Part shown: one piece after another, positions 1 through 5,541 of the stretch
Numbering within the stretch: the stretch's first letter is position 1
How the letters are laid out: each line of letters begins with the position of its first letter
DNA from: CAZOBJ01 sp964577825
Lineage (GTDB): Bacteria; Planctomycetota; SZUA-567; JAFGNG01
Length of the DNA: 5,541 nucleotides
Reading direction: 5' to 3'
Assembly: GCA_964577825.1 (NCBI GenBank)
Contig: CAZOBJ010000162.1
Coordinates: 1-5,541, forward strand
The notes under the pieces: model-generated
Database searches by the model: none
What the model was told of the DNA's origin: nothing
Seen by the model: only the letters and a program-made list of their open reading frames with translations
Translations under genes and position numbers: made by a program

Positions 1-67
1 GGGCGAGGCTTACGGGCGCGGCCTTGATGAACTGCGGCCGGGCCCCGACCACGGTGACAATCTTCAT
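1..67 (-). CDS. wecB: UDP-N-acetylglucosamine 2-epimerase (non-hydrolysing, WecB type), N-terminal fragment cut by window edge
   Basis: Seen: on the minus strand an ATG at 67-65 opens a frame that stays open to the window edge, giving 22 residues that begin MKIVTVVGARPQFIK and continue AAPVSLA. Known: this matches the N-terminal strand and the GxRPxxIK nucleotide-binding loop of non-hydrolysing UDP-GlcNAc 2-epimerases (E. coli WecB has GTRPEAIK), which interconvert UDP-GlcNAc and UDP-ManNAc in the cytoplasm for envelope glycans. Start choice: GAGGAG lies 7 nt upstream, and the ATG overlaps the cysNC stop as ATGA, so translation is probably coupled to cysNC. The rest of the gene, including the catalytic residues, lies outside the window. 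A related member of the same fold with another UDP-sugar substrate is possible. The family call is fairly secure, the exact substrate less so. Confidence 0.85.
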   Translation of the reverse strand, partial: MKIVTVVGARPQFIKAAPVSLA

Positions 68-2022
68 CCGCGCGCTCCTCGGTTGCTGCGTTCTGCGTCG
101 CCCGGGCGAGTGGCCCGGTCCGATAGCACGCCTCGCTCGCGCAGCGCTGACAGGATCTGCTCCACACACTCTTGAGCCGTGTTTCGGTCCGTGTGCAGGT
201 GCACGCTTGGCGAACACGGCACCTCGTACGGAGCGGACACACCGGTGAAAAAGGCGACCTCGCCCGCTTGGGCGCGGCGATACAGGCCCTTCGGGTCGCG
301 ACGCTGGCAAAGTTCCAGGGGCGCGTCGACGAAGACCTCCAGGAAGCGGTCCTGCTCGATGACTTCGGCCGCGCGCTCGCGGTCCTTGCGGTACGGGCTG
401 ATGAAGGAGGTGACGACCACGAGTCCCGCCTGGTTCAGGAGACGCGCGACCTCAGCCACGCGGCGAATGTTCTCGGTGCGGTCTTCGGGGGAAAAGCCGA
501 GGTCGCGATTGAGGCCCTGGCGCACGTTGTCCCCGTCCAGGGCGTACGCGGCGCATCCGAGGTCGATGAGCGCCTTCTCCAACAGGCGCGCGACCGTAGA
601 CTTGCCCGAGCCGCTCAGGCCCGTGAGCCACACCGTGGCAGGCGCATGCCCCAGGATGTGGGTGCGGTCCTCGGGGGCGACGAGGCTGCGCTCCTCGGTA
701 ACGTCGGTGCGGCGGGCTCGCTCCGCGGGGCGGGGCACCGGGGCGCGGTGCTTGGCGCGTTCGATGAGCATCCCCGCGCCCACGGTGGCATTGGTCGCGG
801 GATCGATGACCACGAAGCTGCCCGTGGCCCGGTTGCGCTCGTACGCGTCGTACAGGATGGGCTCGTACAGATGAAGCTCTGCGCGGCCGATTTCGTTCAG
901 GTCGAGCGTCTCGGCCGGTCGGCGGTGGAGCTCCTCCGGATCGATGCGATAATGGAGGCGATTCACCACGGCCCGGACCATGCGCGTGGTCTGTTTGACG
1001 AGATACGGGGTGTTCAGCCGCAACGGTGTCTCCGACATCCACACGAGCGTGGCCTCCACCTCGCGGTCCGAGCGCGGCAGGTTGGCGGGATGCACGAGCA
1101 TATCCCCGCGGCTCAGGTCGATGTCCTTGTCCAGCGTCAGGGCAATCGCCTGTGGCGCGAAGGCGTGGTCCAGGTCGCCGTCGCGGGTAACGATTCGCTC
1201 CACGCGGGCCTGCCTGCCGCTGGGCAGAGCCAGGACGTCGTCGCCGGGGCGCACCACGCCGCCTGCCAAGGTCCCCGCGTACGCGCGAACGGCCTGCGAG
1301 GGTCGCTGGACCATCTGCACGGGGAATCGGAAGTCGATCAGGTTGCGGTCGCTGGCGATGTGTACGCCCTCCAGGTGCCCGAGCACCGTGGGGCCCTCGT
1401 ACCAGGGCATGTGCGCGCTATGCTCGACCACGTTGTCGCCTTGAAGCGCGCTCACCGGGATGTAGGTGATGTCATGGATCGGGAGTTTTGCCGCGAAGTC
1501 CTCGTGCGCGGCGCGCACGCGCTCGTACACCTCCTGGTCGTATCCCACGAGGTCCATCTTGTTGATGGCCACCAGGAAGTGCGGAATGCCGAGCAACGAT
1601 GCGAGAAATGCATGGCGCTTCGACTGCGTAAGCACTCCCAGCCGCGCGTCGATCAGCAAGACCGCCAGGTTCGCCGTGCTCGCGCCCGTGACCATGTTGC
1701 GGGTGTATTGTTCATGGCCGGGGACGTCGCCGATGATGAACCGTCGCCGTGGCGTGGAAAAGTAGCGGTAGGCCACGTCGATGGTGATGCCTTGTTCTCG
1801 CTCGGCCTTCAGTCCGTCGGTGAGCAACGCCAGGTCCACCTGTTCGCGGCTCAGGCGCCGCGAGGTGGCATGCAGGGTCGCCAGGTGGTCTTCGTAGATG
1901 CACTTCGAGTCGGCGAGGAGCCGGCCGATCAGGGTGGACTTGCCGTCGTCCACGCTGCCCACAGTGGTGAAGCGCAGGAGGTCCGCCTGCTCGCTGCGGG
2001 ACAGGACGTCGGTCGCGGCCAT
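64..2022 (-). CDS. cysNC: Bifunctional sulfate adenylyltransferase large subunit (CysN GTPase) / adenylylsulfate kinase (CysC) fusion, NodQ-like
   Basis: This 652-residue fusion makes PAPS. The CysN part drives APS formation with CysD by GTP hydrolysis, and the CysC part phosphorylates APS at the 3' position. Seen, GTPase (about 15-230): G1 GSVDDGKST at 22-30, GIT at 78-80, DVPGH at 99-103, NKMD at 154-157 and SAL at 191-193. EF-Tu-like beta-barrels follow to about 420. A Pro/Arg-rich linker (about 424-455) leads to the kinase: P-loop GLSGSGKST at 468-476, DGDN at 496-499, FISPYR with Ser542 (the phospho-acceptor serine position of CysC), and DPKGLYRRA then FTGVSAPYE at 576-600. All key motifs are present, so both activities look intact. 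Length fits NodQ/CysNC fusions (about 610-650). The ATG overlaps the cysD stop (TGATG), with GAGGGG 8 nt upstream. The 3' end overlaps wecB. The charged tail after about residue 632 is not a conserved CysC part and also carries the wecB ribosome binding site. Confidence 0.96.
   Translation of the reverse strand: MAATDVLSRSEQADLLRFTTVGSVDDGKSTLIGRLLADSKCIYEDHLATLHATSRRLSREQVDLALLTDGLKAEREQGITIDVAYRYFSTPRRRFIIGDVPGHEQYTRNMVTGASTANLAVLLIDARLGVLTQSKRHAFLASLLGIPHFLVAINKMDLVGYDQEVYERVRAAHEDFAAKLPIHDITYIPVSALQGDNVVEHSAHMPWYEGPTVLGHLEGVHIASDRNLIDFRFPVQMVQRPSQAVRAYAGTLAGGVVRPGDDVLALPSGRQARVERIVTRDGDLDHAFAPQAIALTLDKDIDLSRGDMLVHPANLPRSDREVEATLVWMSETPLRLNTPYLVKQTTRMVRAVVNRLHYRIDPEELHRRPAETLDLNEIGRAELHLYEPILYDAYERNRATGSFVVIDPATNATVGAGMLIERAKHRAPVPRPAERARRTDVTEERSLVAPEDRTHILGHAPATVWLTGLSGSGKSTVARLLEKALIDLGCAAYALDGDNVRQGLNRDLGFSPEDRTENIRRVAEVARLLNQAGLVVVTSFISPYRKDRERAAEVIEQDRFLEVFVDAPLELCQRRDPKGLYRRAQAGEVAFFTGVSAPYEVPCSPSVHLHTDRNTAQECVEQILSALRERGVLSDRATRPGDAERSNRGARG
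75..80 (-). promoter_or_regulatory. Ribosome binding site of wecB
   Basis: The minus strand reads GAGGAG here, 7 nt before the ATG at 67. It lies inside the last codons of cysNC. It supports a real gene start at the window edge rather than a chance frame. Confidence 0.7.
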
Positions 2023-2927
2023 CAGAAGTACCCCTCGCGCTTCTTGTCTTCCATGGATCCGTCCACGTCATGGTCGATGATGCGAGAGCTGCGTTCCGAG
2101 TGGCGCACGGTCATCATCTCTTCGATGATCTCCGGCACTGTCTTGGCGGTCGAGCGGACGGCGCCGGTGCAGGGGTAACAGCCCAGGGTTCGGAACCGGC
2201 ACCGTATGCGTTGGGGGCGGTCGCCAGGCTCCAGGCGCGTGCGGGGGCCGACCGGAATGAGCAGATCGTCCCGGACGACCACGTGCCGCTCCTCGGCGAA
2301 GTATAGGGGAACGACCGGAATCCGCTCCAGGTGGATGTACTGCCAGATGTCGAGCTCGGTCCAGTTCGAGAGCGGAAAGACGCGGATGCTCTCGCCGGGG
2401 TGCGTGCGCCCGTTGTACAGGTTCCAGAGCTCCGGGCGCTGCTTCTTCGGGTCCCACTGTCCGCGCGCGTCGCGGAACGAGTAGATGCGCTCCTTGGCGC
2501 GGGAGCGCTCCTCTTCGCGTCGAGCACCGCCGAACGCGGCATCGTACGCGCTCTGGGCCAGCGCGGCCAACAGGGCCTCGGTCTTCAGCATCGCGCAGCA
2601 GCGCACGGTGCCCAGGTCCCAGGGATTGACGTGCTCGTCTCGGGTCGCTTCGTGCTTGAAGACCTTGAGCTCTGCGCCGATCTCCTGGCACACCTGGTCG
2701 CGGAACGCGTACATCTCGGGGAACTTCATGCCCGTATCCACATGCAGCAGGGGGAAGGGGAGCTTGCCCGGATAGAAGGCCTTCTGCGCGAGGCGCAGGA
2801 GCACGGACGAGTCCTTGCCCACCGAGTAGAGCATGACGGGACGTTCGAATTCGGCCACGACCTCGCGGAGGATGTGGATGCTTTCGGCTTCCAGCAGTCG
2901 CAGCGTATTGAGACGATACTCTTCCAT
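2022..2927 (-). CDS. cysD: Sulfate adenylyltransferase subunit 2 (small subunit, PP-loop ATP pyrophosphatase), CysD/NodP
   Basis: This is the catalytic subunit of ATP sulfurylase. It joins sulfate to ATP to give APS and pyrophosphate, in complex with CysN. Seen: 301 residues, almost exactly the E. coli CysD length (302). The PP-loop SVGKDSS is at 35-41, followed by HVDTGMKFPEMYAFRD (62-77), FGGARREEERSRAKER (132-147), FPLSNWTELDIW (184-195), TLGCYPCTGAV (247-257) and the family's typical C-terminus SMEDKKREGYF (291-301). Start choice: the frame is open up to 3008, but homology begins at MEEYRLNTLRLLEAESIHI, and GAGG lies 5 nt before that ATG. The upstream extension has no family resemblance. 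It is the first gene of the leftward operon, with a 1-nt overlap into cysNC. Regulation is not evident beyond the shared divergent intergenic region. Confidence 0.97.
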   Translation of the reverse strand: MEEYRLNTLRLLEAESIHILREVVAEFERPVMLYSVGKDSSVLLRLAQKAFYPGKLPFPLLHVDTGMKFPEMYAFRDQVCQEIGAELKVFKHEATRDEHVNPWDLGTVRCCAMLKTEALLAALAQSAYDAAFGGARREEERSRAKERIYSFRDARGQWDPKKQRPELWNLYNGRTHPGESIRVFPLSNWTELDIWQYIHLERIPVVPLYFAEERHVVVRDDLLIPVGPRTRLEPGDRPQRIRCRFRTLGCYPCTGAVRSTAKTVPEIIEEMMTVRHSERSSRIIDHDVDGSMEDKKREGYF

Positions 2928-2932
2928 GCCTG

Positions 2933-2936
2933 CCTC
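2933..2936 (-). promoter_or_regulatory. Ribosome binding site fixing the cysD start
   Basis: GAGG on the minus strand, 5 nt before the ATG at 2927. It favours the 301-residue CysD over an extension reaching 3008. Confidence 0.55.
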
Positions 2937-3000
2937 GCGCCTGGTGCGGGCGTCTCTGTGGAGCGCACAACGCCGAGGGCCAAATGGTATCGGATGGGCA

Positions 3001-3018
3001 CGGGCCAAGCAAGGCCCG
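3001..3018. repeat. Perfect 6-bp inverted repeat (hairpin-capable) in the divergent intergenic region
   Basis: CGGGCC, six-base spacer AAGCAA, then GGCCCG. The arms are perfectly complementary and all G/C. It lies between the cysD start and the gmd promoter. No T-run follows on either strand, so it does not look like an intrinsic terminator. It may be a protein-binding site, a leader hairpin in a cysD transcript, or chance in a GC-rich sequence. Confidence 0.4.
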
Positions 3019-3034
3019 GCAGACCGGCCAGTCC

Positions 3035-3055
3035 GTCAAGCGCGGCTCGCTTGAC
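3035..3055. promoter_or_regulatory. Candidate operator: perfect 8-bp inverted repeat overlapping the gmd -35 box
   Basis: GTCAAGCG at 3035-3042, spacer CGGCT, then CGCTTGAC at 3048-3055. The two arms are exact reverse complements. The right arm contains the first five bases of the gmd -35 hexamer (3051-3056), so a dimeric regulator bound here would compete with RNA polymerase. The left arm carries TTGAC on the other strand, but I find no matching -10 for a cysD promoter at the proper distance. The binding protein is unknown. Confidence 0.5.
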
Positions 3056-3078
3056 TTCCTTCGAGTCGGCGGGATAAT
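3051..3078 (+). promoter_or_regulatory. Sigma70-type promoter for gmd-fcl-methyltransferase
   Basis: TTGACT at 3051-3056 (5 of 6 to TTGACA), a 16-bp spacer, and GATAAT at 3073-3078 (5 of 6 to TATAAT). It stands out in a GC-rich region and is correctly oriented. A start of transcription near 3085 would leave a leader of about 45 nt before the gmd ATG at 3131. It also argues against starting gmd further upstream, because those starts would lie in or before the promoter. Confidence 0.65.
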
Positions 3079-3117
3079 GAGAAGCGCTACAACCAGATAC
3101 GAGACCTCGAAGCGCAC

Positions 3118-3121
3118 GGAG
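3118..3121 (+). promoter_or_regulatory. Ribosome binding site fixing the gmd start
   Basis: GGAG, 9 nt before the ATG at 3131. In-frame upstream ATGs at 2984 and 3077 exist, but they precede or overlap the promoter and add residues unlike the family. Confidence 0.5.
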
Positions 3122-3130
3122 CCGAGCCGC

Positions 3131-4141
3131 ATGCCGCAGGAGAAGCGGGCGCTCATCACCGGCATCACCGGGCAGGACGGGTCGTACCTGGCCGAGCTGC
3201 TCCTGGACAAGGGGTACACGGTCCACGGGGTCATCCGGCGGTCGAGCTCGTTCAATACCGGACGCCTGGACCATATCTACCAGGATCCGCACGAGAGCGG
3301 CCGGCGGCTGGTGCTCCATTACGGGGACCTGACCGACGGGTCGTGCCTGCGCCATATCCTGTCCGCGTCCCAGCCGCACGAGGTCTACAACCTGGGCGCG
3401 CAGAGCCACGTGCGCGTCTCCTTCGACCAGCCTGAGTACACGTTCGACGTGGTCGCCGCAGGGACGCTGCGCCTGTTGGAGGCCATTCGCGACCTCGGTC
3501 AGGAGGTGCGCTTCTACCAGGCATCATCGAGCGAGATGTTCGGCGACACGCCCCAGGCACCGCAGAACGAAGAGACCCCGTTTCGTCCGGCCAGCCCCTA
3601 CGCCCTGGCCAAGGTCGCGGCCTTCCAGCAGGCGACCCTCTATCGCAAGGCCTACGACATGTTCGCGGCGAACGGGATCCTGTTCAACCACGAGTCGCCA
3701 CGCCGGGGAGAGACGTTCCTCACGCGCAAGGTGACTCGCGCGGCTGCGCGGATCAAGCTGGGGCTGCAGGACAAGGTGTACCTGGGCAATCTGGACGCGT
3801 CGCGCGACTGGGGATACGCGCCCGAGTACGTGGAGGCCATGTGGCTGATGCTCCAGCAGAACGAGCCGGACGACTACGTGGTCGCCACAGGAGAGACGCA
3901 CACCGTGCGCGAGTTCGTGAGCGCTGCCTTCGACAAGCTGGACCTGGACTGGCGCGAGCATGTCGTATTCGACCCGCGCTACCTGCGGCCGGCGGAAGTG
4001 CCGTACCTGTGCGGAGACGCGTCGAAGATCGAGAGGCGTCTGGGCTGGCGAGCGAAGACAAGCTTCGACGAGCTTGTGCAGGTGATGGTGGACGCGGACC
4101 TGCTGCTCGCGCGCAAGGAGGCGGCGGCTGCACGAGCTTAG
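3131..4141 (+). CDS. gmd: GDP-mannose 4,6-dehydratase
   Basis: Converts GDP-D-mannose to GDP-4-keto-6-deoxy-D-mannose, a cytoplasmic step that uses tightly bound NADP. Seen: 336 residues, an extended short-chain dehydrogenase. The Rossmann loop is GITGQDGSYL at 11-20, with RRSSSFNTGRLDHIY at 36-50 (cofactor-phosphate and family signature). The active site has SSSE at 132-135 (Ser133 where E. coli has Thr, and Glu135), and Tyr157 with Lys161 in SPYALAK. The substrate-site block NGILFNHESPRRGETF is at 181-196, followed by RDWGYAPEYVEAMW at 225-238. All catalytic residues are present. It is somewhat shorter than E. coli Gmd (373) but within the bacterial range. Its start is set by homology, by GGAG 9 nt upstream and by the promoter position. 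First gene of the rightward operon, with fcl following after a gap of about 34 nt. Product could also feed GDP-rhamnose or GDP-perosamine, but fcl next door points to GDP-L-fucose. Confidence 0.97.
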   Translation: MPQEKRALITGITGQDGSYLAELLLDKGYTVHGVIRRSSSFNTGRLDHIYQDPHESGRRLVLHYGDLTDGSCLRHILSASQPHEVYNLGAQSHVRVSFDQPEYTFDVVAAGTLRLLEAIRDLGQEVRFYQASSSEMFGDTPQAPQNEETPFRPASPYALAKVAAFQQATLYRKAYDMFAANGILFNHESPRRGETFLTRKVTRAAARIKLGLQDKVYLGNLDASRDWGYAPEYVEAMWLMLQQNEPDDYVVATGETHTVREFVSAAFDKLDLDWREHVVFDPRYLRPAEVPYLCGDASKIERRLGWRAKTSFDELVQVMVDADLLLARKEAAAARA

Positions 4142-4175
4142 CGAGGCCACCCCTTCTGTGATACGGGACCTCTCC

Positions 4176-5138
4176 ATGGACTTGGCCGAGCAGCGCATCT
4201 GGGTGACCGGGGGCACCGGATTCTTGGGCCGCCACGTGTGCGCGCATTTGCGCGACAGGGGCTGCCGTGACCTGTACGCGCCCTCCAGCCGAGAGTGCGA
4301 CTTGCTGGAGCCAGGGCGCATCGACCGGGCGTTGGAAGAGTTCCGCCCTGACATCGTCCTCCACCTCGCCGCGCGGGTGGGTGGCATCGGCGCCAACCTG
4401 GCGCATCCCGCGGAGTACTTCTATACGAACCTGATGATGGGCGTGCCGCTCATGCACAGGGCGTGGCAGGCCGGGGTGCGCAAGTTCGTGGCCCTGGGCA
4501 CGATCTGCGCGTACCCGAAGTTCACGGAGATTCCGTTCCGCGAGGAGCACCTGTGGGACGGGTACCCGGAGGAGACCAACGCCCCCTACGGCCTGGCCAA
4601 GAAGACGCTGCTCGTGCAGGCGCAGGCCTACCGAAGCCAGTATGGGTTCAACGCGATCTATCTCTTGCCCGTGAACCTGTATGGGCCGGGCGACAACTTC
4701 GACCCGGAGGGCTCGCACGTCATTCCCGCGCTCATCCGCAAGTTTGCCGAAGCCCGCGACCAGGGCCGCGACGAGGTGGTCTGCTGGGGCCACGGCGAGT
4801 GCACGCGGGAGTTCCTGTACGTGGAGGACGCGGCAGAGGGCATTTGTCTCGCGGCCGAGCACTACGACGGGGCGCAGCCTGTGAACCTGGGCTCCGGCCG
4901 AGAGGTGACCATCCGAGAGCTCGCCGAGATGATCCGGCGGCTGGTGGGGTACCAGGGGCGCCTTACCTGGGACGCATCCCGCCCGAGCGGCCAGCCGCGC
5001 CGACGCCTGGACACGAGCCGCGCGGAAGAGTATTTCGGCTTTCGGGCGCACACGCCGCTCGAAGAAGGCCTGCAGCGCACGGTAGCCTGGTTCGAGGCGC
5101 ATCGCAGGGAGCTCGATGGTGGTGAGGTGGCCCGATGA
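4176..5138 (+). CDS. fcl: GDP-L-fucose synthase (GDP-4-keto-6-deoxymannose 3,5-epimerase-4-reductase)
   Basis: Takes the Gmd product to GDP-L-fucose by two epimerisations and an NADPH-dependent reduction. Gene also called wcaG. Seen: 320 residues from ATG 4176, equal to the family length (E. coli 321). Rossmann motif TGGTGFLG is at 11-18, AARVGGIGAN at 65-74, and LGTICAYPK at 107-115 gives Cys111 (E. coli Cys109) with Thr109 where E. coli has catalytic Ser107. NAPYGLAKK supplies Tyr138 and Lys142. NLYGPGDNF is at 168-175, His181 (E. coli His179) is in SHVIPAL, and REFLYVEDAA is at 211-220. Start choice: ATG 4176 has GGGA 7 nt upstream and puts the first strand at the usual distance. An in-frame GTG at 4158 (6 residues longer, with GAGG 11 nt upstream) is an alternative. 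The last codons overlap the methyltransferase start by ATGA. Confidence 0.96.
   Translation: MDLAEQRIWVTGGTGFLGRHVCAHLRDRGCRDLYAPSSRECDLLEPGRIDRALEEFRPDIVLHLAARVGGIGANLAHPAEYFYTNLMMGVPLMHRAWQAGVRKFVALGTICAYPKFTEIPFREEHLWDGYPEETNAPYGLAKKTLLVQAQAYRSQYGFNAIYLLPVNLYGPGDNFDPEGSHVIPALIRKFAEARDQGRDEVVCWGHGECTREFLYVEDAAEGICLAAEHYDGAQPVNLGSGREVTIRELAEMIRRLVGYQGRLTWDASRPSGQPRRRLDTSRAEEYFGFRAHTPLEEGLQRTVAWFEAHRRELDGGEVAR
5124..5130 (+). promoter_or_regulatory. Ribosome binding site of the methyltransferase gene
   Basis: GAGGTGG inside the end of fcl, its GAGG core 7 nt before the ATG at 5135. It supports that start over the next in-frame ATG at 5159. Confidence 0.6.
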
Positions 5139-5541
5139 ACGCGGCGGCGACTCGCGCGATGTCGGCCGAAGAGGCGCTTACCCAGATAGCCGAAGATGCA
5201 TGCGCCTCGGGCAACGAGGCGGACGCGGCGTACTTCGCTGGGCAGCAAGCGCGCTACGCGCACGGCCTGCGGCGCTTGACAGAGCTCTTGCCGACTGGCG
5301 CGCATGTGCTCGACATCGGCAGCCACTACGTGCATCTGGCGGCTATGGTTGCGCGTTGTGGGTATCGTGTAACCGGCCTGGACGTACCGCAGCTCGCTGA
5401 GCTCGAATTCGTGCAGGAGCGCGCGGCGAAGTATGGACTGCGCAACAAGTGCGAGCCTGACCTGTGCGCGGGCGCGTTCCTTCCCGGCGAAGACGGGATG
5501 TATGACACAGTGCTCTTCTGCGAGGTGATCGAGCACCTGGC
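5135..5541 (+). CDS. Class I SAM-dependent methyltransferase, N-terminal part cut by window edge
   Basis: Seen: a frame open from ATG 5135 to the window end, 135 full codons with no stop. An N-terminal helical stretch (about 10-53) leads to motif I HVLDIGSHYVHLA (57-69), then GYRVTGLDVP (76-85) with the acidic residue Asp83 that would hold the SAM ribose, and MYDTVLFCEVIEHL (122-135), the motif IV/post-IV block typical of Methyltransf_11/23-like enzymes. No signal peptide, so probably cytoplasmic. Known: such enzymes in glycan clusters often O- or N-methylate sugars. Inference: the target may be a sugar made by this locus, such as fucose, but the substrate cannot be read from this half. Odd: the loop after DIGS is HYVH, not the usual GxG. 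Translationally coupled to fcl by a 4-nt overlap (ATGA). The fold call is good, the substrate is unknown. Confidence 0.85.
   Translation, partial: MNAAATRAMSAEEALTQIAEDACASGNEADAAYFAGQQARYAHGLRRLTELLPTGAHVLDIGSHYVHLAAMVARCGYRVTGLDVPQLAELEFVQERAAKYGLRNKCEPDLCAGAFLPGEDGMYDTVLFCEVIEHL

Noticed and set aside
172..2178. A 668-codon plus-strand open frame running antisense to cysNC and the end of cysD
   Set aside because: The opposite strand encodes an unmistakable CysNC with all motifs. The plus-strand product has no recognisable domain and is rich in Arg, Val, Ala and His, as expected of a frame opposite a high-GC gene.
2928..3008. N-terminal extension of cysD to the ATG at 3008
   Set aside because: The extra 27 residues do not resemble CysD, whereas the start at 2927 has GAGG at 5 nt and gives the family length.
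2984..3012. Possible minus-strand cysD promoter, TTGCTT (3012-3007), 17 bp, TACCAT (2989-2984)
   Set aside because: Spacing is right, but only 3 of 6 and 4 of 6 positions match the consensus, so it is too weak to annotate. The real cysD promoter was not identified.
3034..3039. TTGACG on the minus strand as a cysD -35 box
   Set aside because: No A/T-rich -10 hexamer lies 16-18 bp downstream; the sequence there is GC-rich. The element is better explained as the left arm of the inverted repeat.
2984..3130. Longer gmd starting at 2984 or 3077
   Set aside because: The first start precedes the promoter and the second overlaps its -10 box. The added residues do not resemble the family, and the ATG at 3131 has its own ribosome binding site.
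3753..5102. A 449-codon minus-strand open frame antisense to gmd and fcl
   Set aside because: It crosses two clear plus-strand genes and their junction, and has low-complexity Arg/Ala/Pro composition. It is a GC-driven shadow.

Overview
The window comes from a GC-rich bacterium. It is densely coding, with short or overlapping gene junctions and G/C-rich third codon positions that produce long meaningless antisense ORFs. The sequence does not allow a firm phylum. Gene content (GDP-fucose synthesis, UDP-GlcNAc epimerase, a small methyltransferase) points to a surface-polysaccharide or glycan-modification locus, most likely of a Gram-negative-type organism. No phage, transposon, CRISPR or RNA gene was seen.

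Layout: two gene groups diverge from a 203-bp intergenic region (2928-3130). Leftward (minus strand) run cysD (2022-2927), a cysN-cysC fusion (64-2022) and the first 22 codons of a wecB-type UDP-GlcNAc 2-epimerase (1-67, cut by the window edge). Their junctions are TGATG (1-nt overlap) and ATGA (4-nt overlap), so they look like one translationally coupled operon. Rightward (plus strand) run gmd (3131-4141), fcl/wcaG (about 4176-5138) and the first 135 codons of a class I SAM-dependent methyltransferase (5135-5541, cut by the window edge), the last overlapping fcl by ATGA.

How they work together: CysD and the CysN part make APS from sulfate and ATP, driven by GTP hydrolysis, and the CysC part phosphorylates APS to PAPS, the universal sulfate donor. 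Gmd and Fcl convert GDP-D-mannose to GDP-L-fucose. WecB would interconvert UDP-GlcNAc and UDP-ManNAc. Finding the PAPS genes coupled to wecB and divergent from the GDP-fucose genes suggests (inference) that the PAPS serves sulfation of a fucose- and/or HexNAc-containing glycan rather than only cysteine synthesis. The neighbouring methyltransferase could add methyl decoration. No sulfotransferase or glycosyltransferase lies inside the window, so this is untested here.

The intergenic region holds a good sigma70-like promoter for gmd (TTGACT, 16 bp, GATAAT at 3051-3078). A perfect 8-bp inverted repeat (3035-3055) covers its -35 box and is a candidate operator. Two genes, the wecB start and the methyltransferase, run off the ends and are easily missed.
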